64,000 nt of DNA, taken from the NCBI RefSeq assembly GCF_000814765.1, contig NZ_JWIC01000005.1:62001-126000 (forward strand). Reading direction: 5' to 3'. This document shows positions 9,359-18,823 of this stretch, piece after piece. The notes under the pieces were generated by a model, which worked only from the letters and a program-made list of their open reading frames with translations, did no database searches and was not told where the DNA came from. The position numbers were made by a program, and so were the translations under genes. How positions within the stretch are numbered: the first letter of the stretch is position 1; each line of letters opens with the position of its first letter. The stretch comes from Pseudoalteromonas luteoviolacea (GTDB lineage: Bacteria > Pseudomonadota > Gammaproteobacteria > Enterobacterales > Alteromonadaceae).

Positions 9359-9692
9359 CGTGATCTCCTTATACACACTCTGATTAGACCTATCGGCAGG
9401 CGCAATATCTTCTTTAGTGTTATATTTTTAAATCATGAGTGAATAAAGACATATTTAAAACCATAAAAGTACACGTTGCGAAAATACGACATACCATCCA
9501 CAGAGAATAGTAACCCTACTATTTAGATAATCCTTTCTTAGTAGAGTCAAAAAATAGACCGTGGCGATTATAATAGAATATTTGATGTAGCCAAAACAGT
9601 GGAGTCATCGACACATAACCCGCGACATATCACGTTTATATAAAGATACCCCGTACTAACGCCAAAATAATAGTGAATCTTATGAATTTGAC
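9359..9692. other. Intergenic region upstream of the 437-aa protein
   Basis: 334 AT-rich bases holding the AAGGAG ribosome-binding site (about 9363-9368) for the downstream minus gene. I see no clear -35/-10 pair, RNA gene or repeat. A 62-codon minus ORF here has no support. Confidence 0.4.
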
Positions 9693-10136
9693 CTAGTGAC
9701 GCAAAGCAGCTGACACACATTGACGCTGCACTATGCCTGTGTGCAATGTTCCACATTTTTTCAGATTTGAAAATAATAACTGATAAGGCTTAACAATGCC
9801 TCCATCTACCCTTACCAAACACTTTTCAACAGCGTAATGTGCATAAACATCTCGATCTGGAGTTTCAAAGTCATATACATCATCAATGATTTCATGCATA
9901 TTCAGCGCAATAATCTCTTTCGGGCTCGTAAACTCTGACTGCTCTAATACTCGTTTAGGAGCAAGTCGGCTTATCATAACTTGTTTAGGTATGCCTTTGG
10001 CTTTTCGCTCAATGACCGACGTAACAACTTCGTGCAATGAGATACACGCAGACATGCCATTACTACCTTGAGATTGTGCAAAATTAGTCATAAGCAATAA
10101 ACAAGCACATAAGCCTATTTTTTCTATTTTTTTCAA
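9693..10136 (-). CDS. Small secreted protein, unknown
   Basis: 147 residues with a signal peptide (about 1-22, ending NFAQS). The mature part has four cysteines (in SACISL, EKCLV, KKCGT and RQCVS), enough for two disulfides in the periplasm. No family recognised. It is followed (74 bases away, same strand upstream) by the lipoprotein gene at 10211-10768, so the two may be co-transcribed. Start at 10136; an ATG after an AAGGATAATAAG stretch fits a ribosome site. Function unknown. Confidence 0.55.
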   Translation of the reverse strand: MKKIEKIGLCACLLLMTNFAQSQGSNGMSACISLHEVVTSVIERKAKGIPKQVMISRLAPKRVLEQSEFTSPKEIIALNMHEIIDDVYDFETPDRDVYAHYAVEKCLVRVDGGIVKPYQLLFSNLKKCGTLHTGIVQRQCVSAALRH

Positions 10137-10210
10137 CTTATTATCCTTAAGTATATTCTTGTGCGAGTCTAAAAAGATTGAAACTGTGTTTGTACCGTAT
10201 TAAACCATAA

Positions 10211-10768
10211 TTACTGCCTATACCAATCGACAAACCGGTTGAAGGCAGGATACACCATGCCTTTTTCATAAGAGCTCAATGTGAATGGTAAAAATGAAAT
10301 ATGAAAGTAAACCTCTTCACTCAAGTTAGATGCTTTTATGGTGTATCTATTCCATTCTTTATTTTCAGGTAAATATTTAATGTCTACCACCAGAATATCA
10401 CCAACAACCTTTTGGAGTTTTTTTACGGCGTCATAGTCCACCAAAAAACGATCCGTTTTAATATTATGATTTTGCATTAACTTTATTAACTCTTCAGAGT
10501 TATAAACAGTAAACCCCATATCAAGTAAGGCTTGTCTATGAACCGTGCTGTAGCCCTCTTTTATATCTGCTCTCAAACGGTAACTTATCTCTTCACGCAT
10601 AAAAACGATTTTGTATTTCTTGTCTGCTTTGATATTAGTGAGAAGATACTGTTGATCAATCTCTTTAGATGCAGGGAAATAACCATCTGATTTTACCTCC
10701 AAAGGCTGAGGGATATTTGCACACCCAATCAACGAGAGTAAGATAAGAGACAAGTAAATGTTTTTCAT
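10211..10768 (-). CDS. Lipoprotein, unknown
   Basis: 185 residues when started at the ATG at 10768, which places a lipoprotein signal at the N-terminus: MKNIYLSLILLSLIGC with lipobox LIGC and Cys16. The longer frame from 10807 would bury this signal. The mature protein has alternating strands and helices with no motif I recognise; the middle (DILVVDIKYL) resembles a Rossmann-like strand. Asn at +3 and Ala at +2 do not suggest inner-membrane retention, so outer-membrane sorting is likely. Probably in one unit with the small secreted protein downstream. Confidence 0.6.
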   Translation of the reverse strand: MKNIYLSLILLSLIGCANIPQPLEVKSDGYFPASKEIDQQYLLTNIKADKKYKIVFMREEISYRLRADIKEGYSTVHRQALLDMGFTVYNSEELIKLMQNHNIKTDRFLVDYDAVKKLQKVVGDILVVDIKYLPENKEWNRYTIKASNLSEEVYFHISFLPFTLSSYEKGMVYPAFNRFVDWYRQ

Positions 10769-11064
10769 AATAAAGTCTTTTTCATAAGTAGTTGAAACTA
10801 AACACACCGCAAAGCTAATTCAAGCGTCGTTATCACGGGGAGGAGTCTAACCTATTTTTAGATGTTTTTTGTCATAAACAGCAAATAAACTGCAAAAAAT
10901 CAACTCAATACTAGCTCTATCCTATTACCTTACCGCCATAAACTTTAGAATTTAAAGCCATAAAAATCATATGGTTATGAGTTTGAAATTTAACTATAAC
11001 GCAGGTATGCTTAAAACGTTTCATCAAAGAAATAATAACAATCAAAGAGTGAAATTGAAGCACT

Positions 11065-13197
11065 ATGGCAAAACAATATTGGATTGGTGATTTTTTTGTC
11101 GATTTATCCAGAAATCAAATAACGCGAAATAAACAGCCACAAATCGTCGCCCCAAAAGCGTTGGCGGTTTTAACTAGTCTAGCTAAGCAGCAAGGGAAAG
11201 TGGTAAGCCAAGACACATTGTTGTCAGAAGTTTGGCCAGATACTATCGTTTCTCAAAACAGCTTACAGCGCAGTATTGCGCAACTTCGTAAAGCCTTAGG
11301 TGACGATGGTAAAGGACAGGTTTATATCAAAACACACTCTAAACAAGGCTACAGTTTAGAGTGTCACGTCCGCTGGCAACCAGAGCCACAACCCCAATTA
11401 GTGACTACATCGAAAAGTCGGTTAGTTCCAGAAAAAGGTAAGCCACTTAAAAGTGTTGAAGACATACCGACAATTTTCGCAAGTTGGCATATTAAACTCC
11501 TCTTCTTTTTCACAACGCTGGTATTATGCGGATTCATTGGTGCTCATTTTGCCACTTCAGATACGTCTCAATCTTTTTCAGTTGGAGAAATACGCGCCTT
11601 AACAGCCTCAGATGGGAGAGAATTCGCCAGCATCTACTCTCCTGATGGCAAATACATCATTTTTCACCGCTATTCACAGCAAGAGTGTGTCAACAATATC
11701 TGGGCTAAAAACTTAGACACACAGCAAGAACATAAACTCACTGAAAACATCGACAGCTACGGTAGCCACAGCTTCTCTCCCGATGGCAAACAGTTAGTCT
11801 TTATTCGTACCATGGACTGCGAACAACCAACGATACAAAAGAAGTGTTATCAATTGATTAGCATGGATTTTAAGATGGCCCTTCGAGAGCCCCAGCCAAT
11901 TAATATTTTACTAGAATGTAAAACCTCGGAAATCCGTTTACCTCATTGGTTGAACAACAATAAAATTGCGTTAATGCAACGAGAAGGTACCCAGTGGCAG
12001 CTCATAAGCTATTCTGCACAAAACAATCAAAGTACGGTGCTCTATCAAGTGGATAACGGCAATATTGTCTACTATGACTACTCAGTTAAAGAGGATTTGT
12101 TTTCCGTTATCAGTGTTCATGATGACAGTAGATACTATATCGATATTCTTAATTCAAGTGGTGAACTCATCTCAAGCAACCCCATCAACTTTCCACCTGA
12201 AGCACAACGGAGAAGATTTTTAGTCGCAAACTTTTCACCCATCGAGAATCACCTTATTTTTAGTACAGGTAGACAGTTTTTTACACTATCTTTTGAGGGT
12301 GAAGTAAAAAATATCAGCATACCGCTAGATCAACCGACATTCTCTCCAAACTTTCACCCTGATGGCAATAAAGCGCTTGTAATCAAAGGCAACTTCGACA
12401 GCGATATTGCAGCAATTCCGACCAACCGCGTTGGAACAAACACACTAACACTATCTCAGCACATCATTGAACGCTCAACGGTTGCAGAAGACTCGGTAAC
12501 AGTTCAGCCAAATGGGAGTTTAATCGCATTTTCATCAAACCGCTCAGGCAGTGAACAAATTTGGTTGAGCGAGCAATCGAAGCTTATCCAATTGACCCAA
12601 TTCCCTATTGATAGCTATATAAGCGGTATACATTGGGCAGTCGATGGCTCAAGTATACTTGCGAATGTAAACAATGAACTTATTCACGTTCAACTAGACG
12701 GCACACAGCATCACTACACTACCCCACACCTCATTTTAGAGCTGCTTAATTGGAACAAAGCACACAATACGGTACTCACACTTGCCAATATTCGTGGCGT
12801 GCAAAAGCTAGTCGAATACGACTTAAATACGTCACAGTTTCAGGTATTAACAGATAAACGTATAAACTGGGCAGGTAAAACAGACAGTGGACAATTGATA
12901 TACACAGATACAATGGATAAGTTTTGGTTGTTAGGAAGTGTTGAGGCAGAACCTATTCCCGCATTAAATAATCAAGGTGGCGACAATAAACCCTTTATCG
13001 TGAAAGGCCAGATCATTTATGGAATGAATAATAACTTTGAACTTTGGTCATTTAATTTACGTGAGAAGCAGCTGAATATCATCGGGAAATTACCAAGCAA
13101 TACTGTGAGCATTGATGATGTAGACAATACACATATATTTATCACTGCCAGAATCGCTTCTAAAAAGGAAGTCGTTGAACTCATATTAAACAAATAA
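11065..13197 (+). CDS. Membrane-bound ToxR/CadC-like regulator with TolB-like propeller
   Basis: 710 residues in three parts. Residues 5-100: OmpR/PhoB-type winged helix (PKALAVLTSLAKQQGKVVSQ, then recognition helix SQNSLQRSIAQLRKALGDDG). A Pro-rich linker leads to one membrane span at about 143-162. From 175 to 710 comes a periplasmic beta-propeller of WD40-like/TolB repeats, with 'SPDGKYIIF', 'SPDGKQLVF' and 'QPNGSLIAF' repeats. This is the CadC/ToxR plan: signal sensed outside, DNA bound inside while tethered. No nearby gene is an obvious target; the small membrane protein downstream is convergent. Architecture confident, signal unknown. Confidence 0.85.
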   Translation: MAKQYWIGDFFVDLSRNQITRNKQPQIVAPKALAVLTSLAKQQGKVVSQDTLLSEVWPDTIVSQNSLQRSIAQLRKALGDDGKGQVYIKTHSKQGYSLECHVRWQPEPQPQLVTTSKSRLVPEKGKPLKSVEDIPTIFASWHIKLLFFFTTLVLCGFIGAHFATSDTSQSFSVGEIRALTASDGREFASIYSPDGKYIIFHRYSQQECVNNIWAKNLDTQQEHKLTENIDSYGSHSFSPDGKQLVFIRTMDCEQPTIQKKCYQLISMDFKMALREPQPINILLECKTSEIRLPHWLNNNKIALMQREGTQWQLISYSAQNNQSTVLYQVDNGNIVYYDYSVKEDLFSVISVHDDSRYYIDILNSSGELISSNPINFPPEAQRRRFLVANFSPIENHLIFSTGRQFFTLSFEGEVKNISIPLDQPTFSPNFHPDGNKALVIKGNFDSDIAAIPTNRVGTNTLTLSQHIIERSTVAEDSVTVQPNGSLIAFSSNRSGSEQIWLSEQSKLIQLTQFPIDSYISGIHWAVDGSSILANVNNELIHVQLDGTQHHYTTPHLILELLNWNKAHNTVLTLANIRGVQKLVEYDLNTSQFQVLTDKRINWAGKTDSGQLIYTDTMDKFWLLGSVEAEPIPALNNQGGDNKPFIVKGQIIYGMNNNFELWSFNLREKQLNIIGKLPSNTVSIDDVDNTHIFITARIASKKEVVELILNK

Positions 13198-13217
13198 CAT
13201 GTCGGGTTGTTAGGCTG

Positions 13218-13245
13218 GCTGCTTTATCAGTTTAGTTAAAGCAGC
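13218..13245. terminator. Hairpin after the ToxR-like regulator gene
   Basis: Arms GCTGCTTTA (13218-13226) and TAAAGCAGC (13237-13245) form a perfect 9-bp stem between two convergent genes. No T-run follows on the plus strand, so termination is plausible rather than certain. Confidence 0.4.
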
Positions 13246-13303
13246 GCCTCTATTTGAATATCACAACGTCAAAAGTCATGCAGCAACACCACTTTGAACT
13301 CAA

Positions 13304-13624
13304 TTAAAGTTTTGTTTTCTCTAAATGCAGCTCCCTCATTAATAGAAATAAAGGTAAGCCAAGTGATACCCCAACAGTGAATGTACTTACAATAGGCAGC
13401 CACAAAAGCTTCATTTTCAGCTGCCTGCCTTCATAAATAATGAAAGCAACCAATACAAAGGCAGAAACAATGACATCGAGCCATGCCATAGATGACAAAG
13501 GATTAGTGCTAATTTGAGTGTATAACAGTAACAAGTTCGGCCCATTTGCTGCAAGCCAAGGCAAAAATACACAGTAAGGTAGCACAGCACCTAAAACACA
13601 TAATACGCCATAGATATATTTCAT
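13304..13624 (-). CDS. DUF2834-type small membrane protein
   Basis: 106 residues starting at the ATG at 13624, chosen because AAGGAA lies just upstream; the frame also allows a start at 13645. The N-terminus MKYIYGVLCVLGAVLPYCVF, the second span around AWLDVIVSAFVLVAFIIYEG, and a third helix in the C-terminal half match the DUF2834 family of three-helix membrane proteins of unknown role. Convergent with the ToxR-like regulator. Confidence 0.65.
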   Translation of the reverse strand: MKYIYGVLCVLGAVLPYCVFLPWLAANGPNLLLLYTQISTNPLSSMAWLDVIVSAFVLVAFIIYEGRQLKMKLLWLPIVSTFTVGVSLGLPLFLLMRELHLEKTKL

Positions 13625-13686
13625 GATTTCCTTATTATCCGCCATTTAAAATGACCATATAGTAAGTTACCTAAAAAGGCATTACG

Positions 13687-13980
13687 ATGCTATATCAAGG
13701 TCATGGTGTAACTCAAATTTGGCGCGTTATGGGCATTCGATATCTAAACAGTGGTCTGGTATGGGATCTAGCACCAGCTGAAAGTAACACTTTCAGACAG
13801 TTTAGACCAAATGACCTCTCCGAAAGGCATCTACATTTCACATCACAAGACTGTTCTGGTCAGCTACTGGTTCGATACTATAGCGGCTTACAGTTTGTGT
13901 ATAACGCCAGCTACAGAGACTCAAAATTACATTTTGTCGATAGAAATTCATGGAAACGCTTTAAGCCAATTCAGCACTAA
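13687..13980 (+). CDS. Short hypothetical ORF, weak
   Basis: A 97-codon frame with an AAAGG sequence eight bases before the ATG. The peptide has no signal, no membrane span and no family signature, and a competing frame overlaps its 3' half. It may be a gene remnant. Listed only because nothing else explains 13.65-14.1 kb. Confidence 0.25.
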   Translation: MLYQGHGVTQIWRVMGIRYLNSGLVWDLAPAESNTFRQFRPNDLSERHLHFTSQDCSGQLLVRYYSGLQFVYNASYRDSKLHFVDRNSWKRFKPIQH

Positions 13981-14102
13981 AAAATGCCGGTCTGTGCGAA
14001 AATACTCCACTTGATGCCGCATTTGTTGAAATAACTCCACAACAGCACGCCCTGTGTGGCACTAAACCTTGTATTTTAGAAGAGATATAAACACAGACTG
14101 AA

Positions 14103-14125
14103 TAGCTCCCTTATTTTGGGAGCTA
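14103..14125. terminator. Terminator-like hairpin 3' of gdhA
   Basis: TAGCTCCC (14103-14110) pairs with GGGAGCTA (14118-14125) over a T-rich seven-base loop. It lies 67 bases past the gdhA stop. The stem is strong, but the tail is not T-rich on either strand. Confidence 0.45.
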
Positions 14126-14191
14126 TAAACTACCGGCTTATGTAGTTCGTTTCTAAGTCAGAGTACCAAATCACACTTGTTTGACCCAAAG

Positions 14192-15535
14192 TTAAACAAC
14201 GCCATACGCCAACATCGCATCCGCTACCTTAATGAACCCAGCGATGTTTGCACCATCAACGTAATTAACCTTGCCATGTTGAGTACCATGCTTCACACAT
14301 TGGTCGTGTATTTGCTGCATTATCATGTGTAACTTTTGCTCAAGCTCTTGTTCAGACCACGACATTCTGATGCTATTTTGAGACATCTCCAATGCAGAGA
14401 CAGCCACGCCACCAGCATTTGCCGCTTTACCTGGCGCATATAAAATACCTCGCTGATGAAAAATATGCACCGCTTCTGGGGTACAAGGCATATTTGCGCC
14501 TTCAGATACCGCAATACACCCATGCTCAGCTAAAATGGTTGCATCTGCTTCATTGAGCTCATTTTGAGTCGCACATGGAAACGCAAGATCTGCCTTGATA
14601 TGCCATGGCTTCTTACCTTCAAAAAATTCACACGAGAACTGCTCTGTTAACGTGCTCAATCGCTTCCTTTGGTTAGTTTTGACCTCTTTGATGAGATTGA
14701 GTTTGTCTTGATCTATTCCTTCAGGGACCAACAGCGTGCCACCCGAATCAGAAAGTGTCAGAACTTTCCCTCCCAATTGAATGATTTTCTCAGCACAATG
14801 TAACGCGACATTCCCTGACCCTGAGACCAAACATGTCTTTCCTTTTATTTCGTCATCCTGATGCGCTAACATGGCTTGCATAAAGTATGCGTTACCATAC
14901 CCGGTAGCCTCGGTTCGAATTAAACTTCCACCAAACTCAAGTGACTTGCCAGTTAATACACTCTCAAACTGATGCGTTAAACGCTTGTATTGACCAAATA
15001 GATAACTTATCTCTTTGGAACCCACTCCGATATCACCTGCAGGAACATCCATATTTGGCCCAATGTGCTGATACAGCTGCGTCATAAACGATTGGCAAAA
15101 ACGCATAATCTCACGATCAGACTTTCCTTTTGGATTAAAGTCTGATCCGCCTTTGCCTGCACCAATTGGCAACGTAGTTAAGCTATTTTTAAATGTTTGC
15201 TCAAACCCTAAAAACTTTAACACACTTAAATTAACCGAAGAGTCAAAACGCAGCCCCCCTTTATAAGGGCCTATCGAGTTGTTAAACTGAACTCGATAAC
15301 CACGGTTGATACGAATATTGCCGTCATCGTCTTCCCAAGAAACTCTAAACGAGACGACTTTATCTGGCTCAGTCATCCTTTCTAAAATATGTGCTTGTTT
15401 GTATTGGGGGTGTTTATTAATATATGGTATAACCGACTCAGCAACCTCTTTTACAGCCTGATGAAACTCTGGCTCATGTGGATTACGTTTTATCAGCCCT
15501 TCCATAAAATGCTCAAGTGTCAAATCATCGTACAT
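14192..15535 (-). CDS. gdhA: NADP-specific glutamate dehydrogenase
   Basis: 447 residues, the length of E. coli GdhA. Catalyses reversible reductive amination of 2-oxoglutarate with ammonia to glutamate. The Glu/Phe/Leu/Val dehydrogenase pattern is clear: substrate-domain GPYKGGLRFDSSVNLSVLKF, the catalytic-lysine stretch LPIGAGKGGSDFNPKGKSD, GDIGVGSKEI, and the Rossmann nucleotide site CLVSGSGNVALH. An AAGG site precedes the ATG. Single gene with its own hairpin. A 589-base upstream gap suggests independent control, but no operator is identified. Confidence 0.97.
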   Translation of the reverse strand: MYDDLTLEHFMEGLIKRNPHEPEFHQAVKEVAESVIPYINKHPQYKQAHILERMTEPDKVVSFRVSWEDDDGNIRINRGYRVQFNNSIGPYKGGLRFDSSVNLSVLKFLGFEQTFKNSLTTLPIGAGKGGSDFNPKGKSDREIMRFCQSFMTQLYQHIGPNMDVPAGDIGVGSKEISYLFGQYKRLTHQFESVLTGKSLEFGGSLIRTEATGYGNAYFMQAMLAHQDDEIKGKTCLVSGSGNVALHCAEKIIQLGGKVLTLSDSGGTLLVPEGIDQDKLNLIKEVKTNQRKRLSTLTEQFSCEFFEGKKPWHIKADLAFPCATQNELNEADATILAEHGCIAVSEGANMPCTPEAVHIFHQRGILYAPGKAANAGGVAVSALEMSQNSIRMSWSEQELEQKLHMIMQQIHDQCVKHGTQHGKVNYVDGANIAGFIKVADAMLAYGVV

Positions 15536-16124
15536 TTTTTACCTTCTTATTTGTTAAAATAGCGCTTCTAAGATTAGCTACATTCAAGCTTTGGTATTTG
15601 TCATGTTAACTCAGCCTTGATAATCCAACATTTGGTGTTTTTAGAACATTTCATTCGCAATATCAGAATAAGCTGAGCAACAAACAACGAGTAAGTATCT
15701 TGATTAAAATATAGTTCGCTCTGTGACATTTTATAAGACCGGTGAATACGGCACGCTCATTCAATTGGATTATCACAGAGTGTTGTAATTTATATACAAA
15801 CAATATTTAGATTTTATGGTCACTCTGATGCACCTTCATAATTTGCGATATTCAGCCACTAGGTAATGGCTATGTAATGTCACTTCCCACAACTTTTATC
15901 GTACTTGGTCTCATTGCAAAACATGGCACTGATGTCTCTGAATACAAATTAATCCACATAGGTCGCAAGGGTGTCTTGACGCACAACTCGAAGCATGCAC
16001 ATGTAAAACCAGACATTTCAAAAATAAGAATGATAAGCCCATATTTTTGAAATTTTTAATCTTAAAAATTAAACATAAAATCATCCCATCAAAGCAAATA
16101 ACGTCATAAATTGGAGAAATGATT
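15536..16124. other. Intergenic region between gdhA and the NmrA-like gene
   Basis: 589 bases between two divergent starts. The near 3' part holds TTGGAGA, the ribosome site of the NmrA-like gene. A possible gdhA promoter has -35 TTGAAT (minus strand, about 15585), but the -10 is weak. No RNA gene, repeat or operator is recognised. Confidence 0.4.
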
Positions 16125-16997
16125 ATGTCTAATATTCTTATCATCGGTGCAGCTGGCCTTAACGGTATTGCAACTATTAAAGCCCTTTTCGCTAAGACAA
16201 ATCTGCAGGATACAATTATCGCAGGTGTGAGAAGCGAAGAAAAAGCGCAAGCACTAAAATCACAATTTCCCAACTTAAAAACACGCATTATGGATATCGA
16301 GCAACCAGATACATTGACCGCCTCAATGCATGGCATAGATAAAGTCTTTTACATTACTGGAAACGTTTTAGAGCGTGAGCAACACGCCAAGCTAGTCATA
16401 GATGCAGCCATCGCAGAAACGTCAGTCAAAGACTTTATATTTTACTCTGTATTTGGTGCCGAATATGAAGCGATTTTATTTGGACGCCAATTCCGTTTTG
16501 GCGAAAAGTACCTTGAGAATTCGGGCCTTAACTGGACACATTTACGTGCCATCTTTTTCCAAGATAATCTGCTTGGCTGGGCTGATGGCATTAAACAAGG
16601 GACCCTTTACCTAGGTACAGGTACTGGTAAATTTGCACCTTTATTGGTGTCCGACATCGGTGAAATTGCAGCCAATGTCTTAACATCTAATGCGCATCAG
16701 AATAAGGCTTACGACATCACAGGCCCAGAACTGCTCAGCGGTGAAGAAATAGCACACACGTTTAGTACGATATTAGACAAAAACGTTACGCATATTTCAC
16801 CAGACAATGAAACCACATTAGCATTTTTACTTGATGCTGGTTGGCCGCAGTGGCAAGCAGAAGGGTTAGTTGAATTATTTAACCTATTTGCAGACAACCA
16901 AGCAGCTGTAGTGAGCCCTGATGGAGAGGCATTACTTGGGAGGAAGCTCACAACCCTTAAAGAATTTGTAGCTGAAAACCGTGCCGCATTTATCTAA
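16125..16997 (+). CDS. NmrA-like NAD(P)-binding oxidoreductase
   Basis: 290 residues from the ATG at 16125; an in-frame ATG six bases earlier is too close to the GGAG site. An atypical short-chain dehydrogenase: dinucleotide motif ILIIGAAGLNGIATIKAL at the N-terminus, AGVRSEEKA at strand 2 and MDIEQPDTL at strand 3, as in NmrA/TMR/QOR2-type proteins. These often sense NAD(P) or reduce quinones. Stands alone; substrate unknown. Confidence 0.8.
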   Translation: MSNILIIGAAGLNGIATIKALFAKTNLQDTIIAGVRSEEKAQALKSQFPNLKTRIMDIEQPDTLTASMHGIDKVFYITGNVLEREQHAKLVIDAAIAETSVKDFIFYSVFGAEYEAILFGRQFRFGEKYLENSGLNWTHLRAIFFQDNLLGWADGIKQGTLYLGTGTGKFAPLLVSDIGEIAANVLTSNAHQNKAYDITGPELLSGEEIAHTFSTILDKNVTHISPDNETTLAFLLDAGWPQWQAEGLVELFNLFADNQAAVVSPDGEALLGRKLTTLKEFVAENRAAFI

Positions 16998-17065
16998 AAC
17001 ATGACTTAACTGATGTTAAATTAGAGAAGCACCAAAAACTGGCTTTAAAGCAGATGTATATATAA

Positions 17066-17091
17066 ACCGCCTAACCTGTGGGTGAGGCGGT
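17066..17091. terminator. Bidirectional terminator-like hairpin
   Basis: ACCGCCT (17066-17072) pairs with AGGCGGT (17085-17091) between convergent genes (NmrA-like and the membrane sensor-like protein). No long T-run. Confidence 0.45.
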
Positions 17092-17133
17092 GATTACAGT
17101 CAGTAATATGCCGCAAAGACTTAGTTGTAGAAT

Positions 17134-17817
17134 CTAACAAGAAGGTTGATTTAAATTATCCAACTTTTTGAGTAACAAGTTTATATATCCTCTACAAAGT
17201 AGCACGACATATATGAACACAACTGTATTTGTGACGTGTAAAAGCAACCATATTTGCTCAAGATTAAACAAGTAGCCAATCATTTGAACCACGCCTGCGA
17301 ATGAAAATACAAAATAAAATGCGACCAATACCTTATGAGGAATGAGTGCAACTGTAGATTTTGGTTTAGGAAACTGAAATGTTTGCTCAGGCCAACACGC
17401 TTTAATTAAGTTAACCTGATAAAAAATAATTTGTGTTAAGTATAAAACGCCCACAACCAGAGTGATTTCTATATTTTCTATCAGGCGGTAAGTAAAAAAC
17501 AAAAGAAACGGGATGGCATGTATGCAAGGCCACCAGTACCCAGACCGCATGTGGCTCATTTCTTGTCGATACAAAACGATCAATGGTCCAAGTAACAAAG
17601 GCGAAGCATGTATAAATGCGACTGCCAACCATGGAATGTCAAATTCAAGTAAGCTCATAAATTCAACGGCAGGTGACAAAATCATCAACCAACACAACGC
17701 AAGCTCAAGTCGCTGGAATTTCGGTAGCCCCTGCTGAATGGATATCAAGGATACTGTAATCAAAAATACGATCACTACGCTCGATAAATAGCTGATCTGT
17801 AAAACATCTATCAACAC
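17134..17817 (-). CDS. Seven-helix membrane protein resembling an AraC-type sensor domain without its HTH
   Basis: 227 residues with about seven hydrophobic helices. The order 'LSPAVEFMSLL...LGPLIVLYRQEM...WPCIHAIPFLLFF' resembles the membrane sensor half of a widespread class of membrane-bound AraC regulators, in which a GPxxxLY motif and a conserved HxxPF motif precede a cytoplasmic AraC HTH. Here the chain ends after the last helix with a short basic tail, and no HTH is encoded downstream. Either a stand-alone membrane protein or a truncated regulator. The fold is moderately sure. Confidence 0.6.
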   Translation of the reverse strand: MLIDVLQISYLSSVVIVFLITVSLISIQQGLPKFQRLELALCWLMILSPAVEFMSLLEFDIPWLAVAFIHASPLLLGPLIVLYRQEMSHMRSGYWWPCIHAIPFLLFFTYRLIENIEITLVVGVLYLTQIIFYQVNLIKACWPEQTFQFPKPKSTVALIPHKVLVAFYFVFSFAGVVQMIGYLFNLEQIWLLLHVTNTVVFIYVVLLCRGYINLLLKKLDNLNQPSC

Positions 17818-18823
17818 ACTTTAAAACCTCAACAATACTTTTATCTACTAAACACCAATTTATGTACTATTTTCACTGTAGCTTTTGGTTACTGATTTTC
17901 AAACTGACAATCTAAAAACAAGCAGATTTATTCAATACTAACACGCTTCACTTTACTAATAATTTAAATGCGTGTCATTAACATTTACTATAATGATAGC
18001 CCTCTTTTGTGCAGCTTCACGCTTAGCTGTTGACAATATAAGCAGCAAACGGAAATGACTGACTCCGAAGAGCATTGTGCTTATGTAACACCAAATCAAC
18101 TCTACAATACATAAATAAGCTGAGCAAAGTTACGTGATCACCCCGCATTTGCAAAACAAATTAGAACCAAGAATAGATTTAGATCAAAATAAAAAATTAT
18201 TTTTAATTTTTTATAGTCCTATTTTTTACATTAAAAATCCTGTTTGCCCATTGTGAAAATTCCACTTTCATAACTGAGAATTTAGCAACAGCTTAGTTAT
18301 TCAACACCTCCCTTAACTTTACTTTTATTACTATATAGCTATTCAGCTCAGCATCGTTTAGAAAGTGAAAACTTATAGCTATTAATTTCATATGGTTACA
18401 TTAAAAGAAAACAATTTCATAACGGATAAAAACCACATTATTGAAATATAAAAAATAAAATTAAACATAAAATTAAGAATATTAAATTCCAATTAATTAA
18501 GTTTTGTATATAAAAATAATCATCAATACGGAAGTCACTCCAAGGGGTTTACACAATAAAAATTAGCCGTTAGGTTATTTGGCAATCCGCAACGGACAGA
18601 AATAAAAACTAAGTTTAGAGCCCAGCTAACATCTAGTTTTTATTTTCTAGTGCCGTTTGAACATTGCTATATACATTACAAATATATCAATACTAGCGGA
18701 TTAAATAGAATTCGATGCATGAATAAATTTATATTCAAGATGTAAGTTCCCAACTAAGGAAATACATCTGCGTCAGACCAATCATCAGGAAAAAGCATCC
18801 TGTTAAAAACAATGGAGTTACCA
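17818..18823. other. 1-kb AT-rich gap, no gene found
   Basis: About 1000 bases, very AT-rich at 18180-18540, with no credible ORF on either strand. A TATAAT hexamer at 17989-17994 lacks a good -35. A perfect 12-bp inverted repeat, AAATAAAAACTA (18600-18611) and TAGTTTTTATTT (18634-18645), lies about 180 bases before the secreted-protein gene. GGAG at about 18814 is that gene's ribosome site. It may be a long 5' leader or hold an undetected RNA; the sequence alone does not decide. Confidence 0.4.

Noticed and set aside
15911..16336. 141-codon minus-strand ORF
   Set aside because: Overlaps the start of the well-supported NmrA-like gene in antisense; no family signature.
17989..17994. TATAAT hexamer as promoter of an RNA gene
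   Set aside because: No -35 at 16-18 bases and no terminator nearby to define a transcript.
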